Below are positions 34,751 to 43,412 of a stretch of DNA of 64,000 bases, piece by piece. This DNA is from Burkholderiales bacterium (GTDB lineage: Bacteria; Pseudomonadota; Gammaproteobacteria; Burkholderiales; Usitatibacteraceae): contig JANYBL010000058.1 of the NCBI GenBank assembly GCA_025360815.1, positions 1 to 64,000 on the forward strand. The letters are read 5' to 3'. Every line of letters begins with the position of its first letter. Position 1 is the first letter of the stretch. The notes below the pieces were generated by a model. It was not told the origin of the DNA, made no database searches, and worked only from the letters and a program-made list of their open reading frames with translations. A program made the position numbers and the translations under genes.

Positions 34751-36016
34751 ATGCCAATTGCAGCCAACTCACAGTTAGGGAATTTTCAGCACTTCATGTC
34801 GTCAGTAGAGTTAATGCGACATTTAGTGTTGTGCGGTGATGCCCGCGCGAGCGCCAGCACCACTATCGGCACAAATGTCGCTAGCAGCGCGCCTGGATTC
34901 ACTGACACAGCGTCCCGCCCGAACAGCAATTACACCAATCGCCACGCGGACGCAGTTGGGGCTGAGAGTCCATTGGCGATGCGCCATGCCTTTGAACCGA
35001 TTGATCAGCAGCCGATGCCATTGGCACATACGCTCACACCAGCCCTCGAACAGTTACCCAAATCGCCAAAATCAACGGTTCGCCTAGCTTCCGCCGTTGT
35101 CGCCTCACCGCCCGCATCAGTTACTCAGGTTTCAACAGCATCAAAACCAGCGCTGGCAGTGCGCTTTTCGCAACCGAGTTCGACCCAGAACAAATTACTG
35201 GCATTGCTGCCCCATGCGGCACTAGAGCGTTTTGCCGCATACCTCGAATGGATACCCATGCCACTGGGCAAAGTTTTGTACGAGGCGGGCGACCAACTTG
35301 AGTATGTCTATTTTCCCTCAACATCGATTGTCTCGCTTTCCTATGCGCTATCAGATGGCGCATCGGCCGAAGTTGCCATCGTCGGAAATGAGGGGATGGT
35401 CGGTATTTCGCTTGTGATGGGTTGCGAAACGACGCCTACCCAAGCGTTTGTACAGAGCGCGGGTTACGGTTTCAGGCTTAGGGCGAGCGTGATGGTTGCC
35501 GAACTGCAGCTTACCGGTGCGGCAATGCAGCTTTTCTTAAAGTATGCCCAAGCGCTCATGGTGCAGATGACTCAAACAGCAGTCTGCAATCGCCATCATT
35601 CTTTGGCGCAACAGCTAAGTCGCCGGCTGCTGCTAAGCCTCGATCGCGGTTCGACCCATTCACTGAAAATGACGCAGGAACTCATGGCGGCCATTCTAGG
35701 GGTGCGCCGAGAAGGCGTAACCGAGGCGGCCGGCAAATTGCAGCGGGAAGGCTTGATTCGATACAGCCGGGGCGTGATTGAAATTTTGGACCGGGAAAGC
35801 TTGGAACGCGCAAGCTGCGAGTGCTACAGCGTGGTCAAGCTGGAATTTAATCGGCTGTTTCCGAGCCCTGCTAAAGATAGCTCGAGCTGTAGCTCCCCAG
35901 ATGATCCGACACAGGGCCCGCGTCTGCGTGCCCATCAAAAAATGAACAGTGAAACAACGACTAAGAGATTTTCGCAGGGAGGGCGGGCAACGGCAACCGT
36001 TGGGCAAATCGCATAG
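34751..36016 (+). CDS. Crp/Fnr-family regulator with long N-terminal extension
   Basis: A 421-aa protein; a normal Crp/Fnr is about 230 aa. Residues 1-140 are a low-complexity, probably disordered extension rich in Ala, Ser, Thr and Pro. The cyclic-nucleotide-binding-like domain begins near NKLLALLPHAALERFAAYLE and contains EYVYFPSTSIVSLSYALSDG and IVGNEGMVGISL. The HTH region is MTQELMAAILGVRREGVTEA, followed by LQREGLIRYSRGVIEILDRE. A Ser/Pro-rich tail of about 50 residues follows. The Cys cluster of Fnr is absent and the cAMP site is not the standard one. The start has an AAGGA site. This type often controls stress genes in Burkholderiales. Confidence 0.9.
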   Translation: MPIAANSQLGNFQHFMSSVELMRHLVLCGDARASASTTIGTNVASSAPGFTDTASRPNSNYTNRHADAVGAESPLAMRHAFEPIDQQPMPLAHTLTPALEQLPKSPKSTVRLASAVVASPPASVTQVSTASKPALAVRFSQPSSTQNKLLALLPHAALERFAAYLEWIPMPLGKVLYEAGDQLEYVYFPSTSIVSLSYALSDGASAEVAIVGNEGMVGISLVMGCETTPTQAFVQSAGYGFRLRASVMVAELQLTGAAMQLFLKYAQALMVQMTQTAVCNRHHSLAQQLSRRLLLSLDRGSTHSLKMTQELMAAILGVRREGVTEAAGKLQREGLIRYSRGVIEILDRESLERASCECYSVVKLEFNRLFPSPAKDSSSCSSPDDPTQGPRLRAHQKMNSETTTKRFSQGGRATATVGQIA

Positions 36017-36193
36017 ATCGCAATTGCAATCACAATCGCCGCCGCAAACGCAATCGTGAATTGCTTGTCAGCCATCGCGCAACTGTCCGACGCCATAAAT
36101 CGGTATCTGGGCCGAATTTGCACCAGCTAGTAATTGAACCAATCAGCATTTGAAACAGGACGCGCTGCTTTTTTAATCACAGGAGAAATAAAA

Positions 36194-37072
36194 ATGAACG
36201 CAATCACGAACAAATTCAACGATGCAAACTCAACACCACTGCCGTTAAAATTAAAATCCAAATCAGCAATTCACGCCATCGCCGGCTTGGCCGGCGCAGT
36301 AGCATTGGTACTAGGTGCACAGGCTTTCGCCCAAATTACCCTCTACGAACACGAGGGCTTTCGCGGTCGTGTATTTAGCGCCTCCAGACAAGTTTCCAAC
36401 CTCACGCAGTACGGATTTAATGATCGTGCCTCGTCGGTTATTGTCGAGCGCGGCCGATGGGAAGTATGTGAAGACGTGAACTTTCAAGGACAATGCGCAG
36501 TGTTGCGCAAGGGCAGCTACGATTCACTCAGAGGGCTGGGGTTGAATGACCGCATTTCTTCAATGCGGGCGGTGAACAATCGGGCAAATTACGAAAACGA
36601 GGCGCCAGAACCACTCGCCGCTCCATCCTACGATTATCGCCGCCGCCCAAACGAGCGCCTGTACGAAGCACCAGTGACTTACTCGCGCGCCGTATATGGC
36701 CAGCCATCACAGCGCTGCTGGGTTGATCGCGAACAAGTCAACGAGCCGATCCGAGGCGACGCCAATGTGGGTGGTGCGATCCTGGGCGGGATTCTGGGTG
36801 GCGTTCTTGGCCATCAGGTCGGCGGCGGTCGTGGACGTGACGTTGCCACAGCAGTGGGTGTTTTGGGTGGCGGTGCCGTCGGTGCGAATGTCGGCCGCAA
36901 CAATAATAATATAACCGAACGCGATGTTCGGCGCTGTGAGACCGTTCAAAATGGCCGTCCCGAGCAATGGGATGTCCGATACAACTTTCAAGGGGTAGAG
37001 CACAATATGCAGATGACATCGCAACCGGGCACCACCATCACGGTCAACCGAAATGGTGAGCCGCGCCTTTAA
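36194..37072 (+). CDS. Beta/gamma-crystallin plus glycine-zipper envelope protein
   Basis: I start at the ATG at 36194, which has AGGAGAAATA before it, giving 292 aa. A signal peptide ends near GAQAFAQITLYEH. Two crystallin-type Greek-key motifs follow (ITLYEHEGFRGRVFSASR and WEVCEDVNFQGQCAVLRKG). A linker precedes a glycine-zipper membrane segment, GGAILGGILGGVLGHQVGGG with a second GVLGGGAVGANVG. A C-terminal domain (RDVRRCETVQNGRPEQWDVR) resembles those of 17-kDa-antigen-like proteins. It is probably outer-membrane associated. Crystallin domains can bind calcium, but the binding residues are not certain here. Confidence 0.85.
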   Translation: MNAITNKFNDANSTPLPLKLKSKSAIHAIAGLAGAVALVLGAQAFAQITLYEHEGFRGRVFSASRQVSNLTQYGFNDRASSVIVERGRWEVCEDVNFQGQCAVLRKGSYDSLRGLGLNDRISSMRAVNNRANYENEAPEPLAAPSYDYRRRPNERLYEAPVTYSRAVYGQPSQRCWVDREQVNEPIRGDANVGGAILGGILGGVLGHQVGGGRGRDVATAVGVLGGGAVGANVGRNNNNITERDVRRCETVQNGRPEQWDVRYNFQGVEHNMQMTSQPGTTITVNRNGEPRL

Positions 37073-37313
37073 CATCTCCCAGCATCAGTTCTGGGCGAAA
37101 TGTCGTTGCGATAGCGTTTCGTGCGGGCGCAAATGTAAATGGGCGCCGAGCGTGGGAGCTGAGTGCGGACTGACGCGAACGTAAAGTCGACGCCAACGCG
37201 ACCATTGCCATTTGCAAAATAAACGCTAAAGCCGCGGCAGAATTTCGATTCTCAATCGCGATGGCCTTGAAAAAGCAGCTTGCTCTTGTTACTGCTTCTA
37301 CGAAGGCGGAAAG

Positions 37314-37448
37314 ATGAGCAGCGGCATCATCGGTGCGCGGAGAAATAGCGTCAAAGAAGCCGTTGAAAAATCCGTAACGGCATTGAAAAAAGTCTTGGAT
37401 AAAGCGACAAAAAAGACAAGACGCCGCAAAACCAGCAGTGACAAATAG
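37314..37448 (+). CDS. Possible small basic protein, 44 aa
   Basis: A short frame MSSGIIGARRNSVKEAVEKS continuing with an amphipathic Lys/Val/Leu helix and a basic end (TRRRKTSSDK). It has a weak AAGGCGG site before the ATG and sits between the crystallin gene and a minus-strand terminator. The composition is protein-like, but I recognise no family. Upstream, a separate 18-codon frame (MALKKQLALVT) in another register may be the front part of the same gene after a frameshift, which is inference. Confidence 0.3.
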   Translation: MSSGIIGARRNSVKEAVEKSVTALKKVLDKATKKTRRRKTSSDK

Positions 37449-37497
37449 CAAAATCTGAAATAGCTAAGTCTGGAACAGCAAAAATATCGAAAATATC

Positions 37498-37532
37498 AAA
37501 AAAAACTCGGTAACGACATGATCGTTACCGAG
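37498..37532 (-). terminator. Rho-independent terminator, minus strand
   Basis: A perfect 11-base stem (CTCGGTAACGA / TCGTTACCGAG) with a 5-base loop. On the minus strand it is followed by eight T residues, so it terminates transcription coming from the broken BON lipoprotein gene. Confidence 0.85.
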
Positions 37533-37898
37533 CGAATCACTCAGCTTTTACACTCAGGTGCCGAAAAGGGAGGTAAATCAGCACCCTAGTAATTTTGTCT
37601 TGGATTGTTTTATGTTTCTGTGCGGTAGCGAACATAAAATGCAAAAATATTGTTGATGATTTGTTGCAACTTTATCTGCCGCGAATTGGGGCGACTCATT
37701 GGGGCGACTAATTGGGACGACAAACTGGGACGACTCGATATGTCCTCAATCGGTTCCCGAGCTAGGCTAACGGTTGCGGAAAATCTGCTTCAGCCAGCAA
37801 TGCTTAGAGGCTTCAATCAGTCCGCTACATCAGTCCGATGGGGTTCTAGTTGCGATGCCTCCCAATCAACGTTCGCAAGCCTGTTGTATCCTCAACGG

Positions 37899-38477
37899 CT
37901 AAATTGTTTGCCACGTTTTCACGCCATCCACGCGACCGTCGATCTCGACGGTGCTGTCAATTTGTGCTTGGTTGCTGGCCAAGCCGTTCAACGCCAGTTT
38001 GCCGCCATCCGCAACGACGGTCATTTTGCCGCTATCCACATAAAGGTCGGCTTGCAATACGCGCTGCACTTTTTCTACAAGCGCACTATTCACCGCTGCA
38101 TTGATCGCCGCCAAATTCATGGCATCATCGGTATTTTTGAGTCCGATTTATTATCGAGCCCTTTAATTGTTTCGATACTCTGCGCTAGCGCCGCAATCGG
38201 ATCAATCTGCGCTTTGCTGGTGGCGGTGCCGTGCAGCGCGATGACCCCGGCTTGGGTGTTTATACCAATATTGAGATCTTTCAAGCTAGCCGATGCCAGC
38301 AACTTTGATTTCAATTTTACGGTCGCCATGGTGTCGTCGATCGATGCCGTCTATGATGTTACAAGCGAAGCTCGTGGATTTGCGTTCGTGTTAGGTGCAA
38401 GCTCCGCTTCAGAACGGCTGCAGCCGGTCAGCAAACAAATTCCAATCCAGAAAAAAATTGTATGAAGGCGTTTTCAC
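37899..38477 (-). pseudogene. Broken double-BON lipoprotein
   Basis: Two short ORFs (38117-38329 and 37899-38120) each encode one BON domain and together make one OsmY-like protein. Reading upstream in the first frame gives a lipoprotein signal with lipobox LLTGCSRS, then an in-frame TAG at 38351-38353, then TASIDDTMATVKLKSK of BON 1. The two BON halves are out of register by one base. One extra A in the run near 38140 would join them as SDSKNTDDAMNLAAINAAV. A second homopolymer, the T run near 38450, also breaks the frame back to a GTG start at 38477. Three lesions argue for decay. The terminator at 37498 still belongs to it. Confidence 0.8.
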
Positions 38478-39027
38478 AGGCGACTTTTCATTAAAAATCC
38501 ATGATTGGGATCCATTGAAGAACCCAATTAACATTAAAATTGAAACGAAGTCCCAGGAAAATCGACCGCGGCGTTCCGGTATTGTGCACGGTTAATGTTG
38601 TCGACAAATGCAGCCCTAAAAATTCCAAACGCTGTAGGACTAGACGTAATTCTCAGGCATGAATTGTTGGTCTCTCCGCGCAAGAAGTATGTACGATATC
38701 GCACATATAGCGGGTATTTTTTGATGTTGCCCATGGCGTTGTGGGACGCCCTGAGACTGGTTTTGGGGTGTGTTTGGGGTGCCTTTGGGGGGTGCCTTTG
38801 GTAATGGGTTTAGGAATGGCCGAGCGAAAGGCCTTAGTGAATGGTTTGCGAACGGGAAAGCCAAATTAAATTTCGCTCGTTGCGCTTGTTGACTTGGTAC
38901 ACTATTTGCCTGAATAATAAGCAACGAGTAGTTGTTGCTAGCTGGCGCGAGCACATCCACTAAAATAATAAAATAGAAATCTACCCAGCTAAGAACGAAT
39001 GGCATCAATCAATCAAACGGGCCCCCA
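38478..39027. other. Gap without a supported gene
   Basis: About 550 bases upstream of the GGDEF gene. It contains a TTTGGGGTG/TTTGGGGGG low-complexity stretch near 38765-38800 and AT-rich sequence before the next start. The 122-codon minus frame 38640-39008 has Pro/Gln-rich, non-conserved composition and looks accidental. Confidence 0.45.
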
Positions 39028-39984
39028 ATGTCGAAATCTCAACCAATTACTCAACCGTTCACTCAGCCTTCATCGCAGCCAACATCAACTCCATCGGGGA
39101 TTCCAGTCGCCTCAAAAGGCTCGCCGTCTCCGTCGCATATGGCGGATTTGGTGTTGCAAAGCCATGAAGTTCTCGTTGAAGTGCGCGATCAGACTGCGCA
39201 AGTAAAAGATAAAGTCGAGGATTGCGCCCTCAGCTTGTCCGTCGTGAACGCGGTGCTGGCAAAAGATACGACTTCGGGTGCCCCGCTTCACGAGGTTAAA
39301 CTAGCCATCGCCGAAAATGCAGCGATTGAGGGCAAAGTGCAAGAGTGCTTGGACGAGCTGGCCACGGTGAACAAGTCATTGACCGAAGAAATTGACGTGC
39401 ACAAGAACTTGGTCGACGCACTGGATTTGAGCAACGCTGCCCTGGCTGAAAGCCAAGCGATGGAGGCGGAATCAGCCTACAACGCGATGCATGACGGGCC
39501 ATCCGGGTTACCAAACGTGACGCTGTTTAACGACCAATTGCAAATCGCTTTAACGCAGGCAGCGCAACACCAACGATTGTTTGCAGTGATGTTTATTGAC
39601 CTCGACAATTTTGAGCAAATCAATGACACGCATGGTCATGCAGTCGGCGATCGCGTGCTCTCGACCCTTGCGAAACGATTGCAGGCGCTGGTCAAGGCTG
39701 GCGATACTGTCAGTCGCCGTAGTGGCGATGAATTTTTATTTTTGATGCTCGACATTGAAGATGCTGCGAGTGCGGTCGGCTTTGCGACGAAAATAAATAG
39801 CAGCCTAGCGCTGCCTGTTGAGATTAGCGGCGAGAAAATTTCGCTATCCGCCAGTATCGGTATTGCCCTCTATCCGGAACACGGGCAATTGGCAGCCGAT
39901 TTGTTGAAAAATGCTGACACTGCAATGTATGTCGCAAAGCGGCGGACTAATTCCGGTGGCTGGGCGCTTTATGAACCAGAATAA
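39028..39984 (+). CDS. GGDEF-domain protein (putative diguanylate cyclase)
   Basis: A 318-aa cytoplasmic protein. The N-terminus (about 40 aa) is Gln/Pro/Ser-rich. Residues 45-150 form a helical, probably coiled-coil sensor or dimerisation segment without a recognised domain. The GGDEF domain spans about 160-318 with FIDLDNFEQINDTHGHAVGD and active-site RRSGDEFLFLM, that is SGDEF instead of GGDEF. SGDEF variants include active cyclases. No RxxD I-site is obvious five residues before it. No PAS, receiver or membrane segment is visible. It is likely to make c-di-GMP in response to an unknown input. Confidence 0.88.
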   Translation: MSKSQPITQPFTQPSSQPTSTPSGIPVASKGSPSPSHMADLVLQSHEVLVEVRDQTAQVKDKVEDCALSLSVVNAVLAKDTTSGAPLHEVKLAIAENAAIEGKVQECLDELATVNKSLTEEIDVHKNLVDALDLSNAALAESQAMEAESAYNAMHDGPSGLPNVTLFNDQLQIALTQAAQHQRLFAVMFIDLDNFEQINDTHGHAVGDRVLSTLAKRLQALVKAGDTVSRRSGDEFLFLMLDIEDAASAVGFATKINSSLALPVEISGEKISLSASIGIALYPEHGQLAADLLKNADTAMYVAKRRTNSGGWALYEPE

Positions 39985-40025
39985 ACCGCTGTAAACGCAA
40001 AACTCTTTTAGCGGCGCGGCTTTTC

Positions 40026-40064
40026 AGCCATTTTTACCTCAAAATGCCCGCTAATAGGCGGTTT
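40026..40064 (+). repeat. Dispersed intergenic repeat, copy C
   Basis: CAGCCAT, seven variable bases, then CTCAAAATGCCCGCTAATAG. It matches copy D at 61403-61443 at 28 of 33 aligned positions. It lies just downstream of the GGDEF gene. Confidence 0.6.
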
Positions 40065-40107
40065 CTGGTTCGGCGAATCGGATGGGGTTATCGCGGGTTA
40101 TCGCAGA

Positions 40108-40422
40108 TTATCGTGCGTAATTTTCCTGCCTACCAGCGCCACCATCCGACCGCAGCTTGGACCCAGGCTTGGCCTCATGCTTCACGATAATCAATGACAC
40201 TCGCCGCTCGTCTCGCGTACGCCATAGGTGGATGAACACACCATCCGGCGGTGCGGTGCCGGAATTTCGGGTGTCCCATCGGTTAGTACTCGTGCAGATT
40301 CCCTCGCCAACGTGCGGGCAGTGGCGACGCGCTGCTGCGGGCAGATACCGCTCGATGCCCATTGCCGCCTGTCGCATCCGCACATCGTATTTAAGACGAT
40401 TTTTTGATCCTGCATTCGTCAT
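40108..40422 (-). CDS. Hypothetical protein, 104 aa
   Basis: A minus-strand frame with moderately protein-like composition: KNRLKYDVRMRQAAMGIERYL, then GICTSTNRWDT and GVFIHLWRTRDERRVSLIIV. No family is recognised, no ribosome site is clear and a plus-strand frame overlaps it. It may be genuine or a chance ORF. There is no signal peptide or membrane segment. Confidence 0.35.
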   Translation of the reverse strand: MTNAGSKNRLKYDVRMRQAAMGIERYLPAAARRHCPHVGEGICTSTNRWDTRNSGTAPPDGVFIHLWRTRDERRVSLIIVKHEAKPGSKLRSDGGAGRQENYAR

Positions 40423-40669
40423 GGTGAACTTGGATTGCGCCTATGTTACAACGAAGCGCGATGCTCTCCTCATTGTTGCTCGGCGTGGTAGGGGACTCGG
40501 CACTGGTCAGGGCGGAAAACCGGCGAATTTCTCTGCTGCCACCTTAAATTGATTCATATTCTTTAGAACTATGTATGCCAGCGTACAGGCGTCGCCATCT
40601 GCAAGCCTTATATTATTGGTTAATTGCAGTTTTAGCGTCTCTGCATCATCACATCTTTGGGGAATTTGA

Positions 40670-41226
40670 ATGAAAAGCTCAGTCGTTAACAAAGCACAAA
40701 AGCGCGCGATCTTAAACAGCGCCGAGCGGCACCCTTAGCGATGCCAACCGATATGGAATCGTCGGCAACAAACGATATTGCGGCCGGCTTAAATCTGATG
40801 TTGGCCGATGTATTCGCGATTTATCTCAAGACATAGAATTTTCACTGGCATATGAGCGGTCTGCACTTCCGTGACTACCATTTAATGTTCGATGAGCAGG
40901 CCGACCAATTGTTTGCGATGACGGATCCGATTGCCGAGCGGATCCGCAAAATGGGCGTGCCGACCCTGCGCTCCATTGGTCATATTGCCCGTATGCAGCG
41001 AGTGCGGGATAACGATGCAGACTACGTTGAGCCGTGCGATATGCTGGCTGAACTTCGCGATGACAACAAAACGTTCGCGGCCAACTTTCGCGCGGTGCAC
41101 GATCTTTGTAACGAACATTGCGATATCGCGAGTGCCAGTTTGATCGAAGTATGGATCGACGAAACAGAACAACGCACGTGGTTCCTGTTTGAATCCACAC
41201 GCCGGGCGCACACCACCGAGCATTAA
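40670..41226 (+). pseudogene. Broken dps-like DNA-protection ferritin
   Basis: The intact frame 40852-41226 (124 aa) is the larger C-terminal part of a Dps: MSGLHFRDYHLMFDEQADQL and SLIEVWIDETEQRTWFLFE. Upstream in the same frame, GLNLMLADVFAIYLKT is followed by TAG (40834-40836) where Dps has Lys, then NFHWHMSG with ferroxidase-type histidines. Further upstream a GGGGAATTTGA site and ATG at 40670 open MKSSVVNKAQKRAILNSAER in another register, matching a Dps N-terminus and implying a second lesion near 40735. The 40852 ORF alone lacks helix A and ferroxidase residues, so function is doubtful. Confidence 0.85.
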
Positions 41227-41355
41227 ATTTTAGCGCGCAACCTAATATTGAGACGCCGCCCGTGCAGTGCGGTTGTCAATTCAGCTTCCGACTTTGCATT
41301 AAAAAAGTACGTTGGCCATCGACTCCCGATTGCCTGGCAAACTAAAGGAACAGCC

Positions 41356-41709
41356 ATGTCGCACTTTCGTTGCGTTGTATTGATTGATCATCAACAGGCG
41401 AAGATTCTGCAATTCAACGACGATAGCGTTGATTCGCAAAAAATTCATGCCCACAAACACGATACCCCTCGGCACAACAGCACGGTTCGCACCGAGCATG
41501 CGTTTTTTGGTGAGGTGTGCGCTGCCTTGGCCGATATTGGCGAAATAGTTGTCACCGGCTCGCATACCGCGATCGCAGACTTTCGTCACTATGTGACCAA
41601 GCACCACCCAACCATCGCGTTTCGCATCGTCGGATGGGAAATTGTCGACCATCCGACGGACGGCCAGTTGGTCGCGCTGGCAACAAAGTATTTTGTGAAA
41701 TTTGACTAA
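41356..41709 (+). CDS. Small eRF1-like-fold protein (translational machinery protein type)
   Basis: I start at the ATG at 41356, which has AAGGAACAG before it; the track start at 41248 is a weak extension. The 117-aa protein begins MSHFRCVVLIDHQQAKILQF and has DIGEIVVTGSHTAIADFRHY and VGWEIVDHPTDGQLVALATK. This matches small proteins of Burkholderiales annotated as translational machinery protein, related to the central domain of eRF1/Pelota. The role is not established. It lies 130 bases after the broken dps gene and before a strong terminator region. Confidence 0.8.
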   Translation: MSHFRCVVLIDHQQAKILQFNDDSVDSQKIHAHKHDTPRHNSTVRTEHAFFGEVCAALADIGEIVVTGSHTAIADFRHYVTKHHPTIAFRIVGWEIVDHPTDGQLVALATKYFVKFD

Positions 41710-41951
41710 ATGGCCGGCACGCGCGCGTTACCGGTTACACCGGATTTACCGACTGCATCGACGGCGTAACAATGCTCTCAGCACAAGCTGTTGCTGTTTG
41801 CCGTTGCAATGGCGGCGAACAGAACGTCGATGGATACAACGATTAAACTGACCTTCATCTACAATGCCTTGGCGGTGGGGTTATAAAAAAATCACCACGC
41901 AGTGGCGCTAAACCACTAAAGCGCTAAAAACAGAAAGCTTGTCAGCCAATC

Positions 41952-41990
41952 AAACCGCCAGCTCACATAGTTCGAGCAGGCGGTTTTTTT
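41952..41990 (+). terminator. Rho-independent terminator
   Basis: AAACCGCC pairs with GGCGGTTT, with an inner GCTC/GAGC extension, and is followed by seven T residues. It lies between the eRF1-like gene and the convergent OmpA gene and can stop plus-strand transcription. Confidence 0.88.
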
Positions 41991-42002
41991 GTGCTGCGGC
42001 GC

Positions 42003-42986
42003 CTATGGCGTAAAAACAATTTCGACGCGACGATTCATTTGCCGTCCGGCAGACGTGGTGTTATCAGCCACTGGTTGTTCCTCACCGTGTGCCTTCATGG
42101 TTAATTGGCCGGCTGATACACCGAGATTAATGAGTGCCGTCATCACGGCCTCGGCGCGCCGCTCTGAGAGCGTGTAGTTCGCGTTAGCACTACCCACGCT
42201 GTCGGTATAGCCGTCAATGATAGCGTTGCGCCGCGGATTATTTCTAAATACTTCTGCCAACTTGACCATGTTTCGATTGCCGTCAGGCAAAAGTTTTGCC
42301 TGTCCACTATCGAATAAAACATCGCCGAGTGTTACTACGATGCCGCGATCGGTTTTTTTGGCGTTGAGGTCTTTCAGTTGCATTTCAAGGTCGTTGACGC
42401 GGTTCGCATTGGCTTGATCCCGTAACGCGTTGGCTGAAGCATTCGCCTGCTCGCGCAGTGCCGTCGCATTTGCGGTGGTGACAGCGGCAGCATCTGCATT
42501 CGCAAGTTCAGCCTTGGTAATGGCATTGTTTTGCTGGGACACGGCAAGCTGGCGCTGGGCGGCATTGACCTCGCTGGTGCGCGATGCCAAGCGCATACGA
42601 TCCCGTTCGGCTGCTGCACCCGCGGTGACAGCTTGCGCGGATTTGGCGGCAGCCGTTTCTTGGGCAATGGCCACGCGCTGGCTGGTCATGTAGGCCAGAT
42701 GGTCAACCGTGGAAATAGTTGCACCATCGGCCAGTGCTTTGTCGGCGATGCGTAATGAATCGCCCGCTTGTTTTAATTCATCTGCCGCCATTGATGCAAC
42801 ATCGGGATTGTTTTGGGCTACATTAAAGCGGTTGCGGGCCTGATCCAGGGCTGCATTGTTCGCGGGCATGGAGCTACAGGCGGAAAGCGTTGCGTACACG
42901 GCTGAGAACGCGAGCGCGGCTAAATTTCGCTGGTTGCCGGTGTTTGCAACTCGCATGGTTTTCATATTCATATTTTCAGTTTTCAT
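42003..42986 (-). CDS. OmpA-family lipoprotein with DUF4398 domain
   Basis: A 327-aa outer-membrane lipoprotein that binds peptidoglycan. The N-terminal signal has lipobox TLSACSS. Residues 45-200 are a DUF4398-type alanine-rich coiled coil (DQARNRFNVAQNNPDVASMA). The C-terminal OmpA domain reads GDVLFDSGQAKLLPDGNRNM, IDGYTDSVGSANANYTLSER and MNRRVEIVF, with the diaminopimelate-binding Asp and Arg kept. A GGAA site precedes the ATG at 42986. It follows a DUF4398 lipoprotein gene by 15 bases, so the two are an operon, possibly spanning envelope and cell wall together. Confidence 0.93.
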   Translation of the reverse strand: MKTENMNMKTMRVANTGNQRNLAALAFSAVYATLSACSSMPANNAALDQARNRFNVAQNNPDVASMAADELKQAGDSLRIADKALADGATISTVDHLAYMTSQRVAIAQETAAAKSAQAVTAGAAAERDRMRLASRTSEVNAAQRQLAVSQQNNAITKAELANADAAAVTTANATALREQANASANALRDQANANRVNDLEMQLKDLNAKKTDRGIVVTLGDVLFDSGQAKLLPDGNRNMVKLAEVFRNNPRRNAIIDGYTDSVGSANANYTLSERRAEAVMTALINLGVSAGQLTMKAHGEEQPVADNTTSAGRQMNRRVEIVFTP

Positions 42987-43001
42987 ATTGGTTCCGATTA
43001 T

Positions 43002-43412
43002 TTAATTGGGTAGTTTGCGATTAAGCTCTTCGCTTAATACGCGTGCAGCATCTTGCGAATCCTGCGCAGCTTTGCGTGAAGCCACTGTTTGCGCGTGTAG
43101 CTGTGCTACGCGCGCATCGAGTTCTGCTTCTGCCGCGAGCTGCTTTGCACGATCGTAATCCTTATTTGCGACCGCCTGCCGCGCACTCGCAAGTTTGGCA
43201 ACCGCAATCTGCAATTCAGCACCGGCCCGCTCGCTGGTGGAACTGTTGTTGGCAGCTTGAACGGCAGCTTCGGCCGCCGCCATTTGTTCGATGGATACCG
43301 GCGCACTGGCGCAGCCGCCCAGAAGCACAAACAACGACAGCGCGACGATTGCCGCTGGCAAGCCAAGGTTAGTGGGAGGGGTGATGCGACAAAATGGGTG
43401 CATTTTTTTCAT
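43002..43412 (-). CDS. DUF4398 lipoprotein
   Basis: A 136-aa lipoprotein. I start at the ATG at 43412 with a strong GAAGGAG site; the longer track ORF is not supported. The lipobox is FVLLGGCASAP. The rest is a helical, Ala/Glu-rich DUF4398 domain (IEQMAAAEAAVQAANNSSTS and ELQIAVAKLASARQAVANKD). It is the first gene of an operon with the OmpA/DUF4398 protein. The shared domain suggests that the two proteins interact or arose by duplication and fusion. Confidence 0.9.
   Translation of the reverse strand: MKKMHPFCRITPPTNLGLPAAIVALSLFVLLGGCASAPVSIEQMAAAEAAVQAANNSSTSERAGAELQIAVAKLASARQAVANKDYDRAKQLAAEAELDARVAQLHAQTVASRKAAQDSQDAARVLSEELNRKLPN

Noticed and set aside
35935-36123. Minus-strand peptide with a hydrophobic segment (FTIAFAAAIVIAIAIYAI)
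   Set aside because: Overlaps the end of the Crp-like gene, has no ribosome site, and its C-terminus is antisense to coding sequence.
37044-37451. 135-codon minus-strand ORF
   Set aside because: Overlaps the crystallin gene end and runs antisense to a possible small basic ORF; Phe/Ala-rich and not protein-like.
38640-39008. 122-codon minus-strand ORF before the GGDEF gene
   Set aside because: Pro/Gln-rich product of low-complexity G/T sequence on the other strand; no ribosome site or family.
40834-40836. Genome-wide reassignment or suppression of TAG, suggested by in-frame TAG in dps and the BON lipoprotein
   Set aside because: Several intact genes in the window end with TAG (the partial first gene, amidase, S1/P1 nuclease, Crp-like, hldD, DUF1328), and both affected genes carry further frameshifts, so decay is simpler.
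41823-41888. 18-codon frame resembling a P-type ATPase end (TFIYNALAVGL)
   Set aside because: Too short, and the surrounding sequence shows no other ATPase remains.
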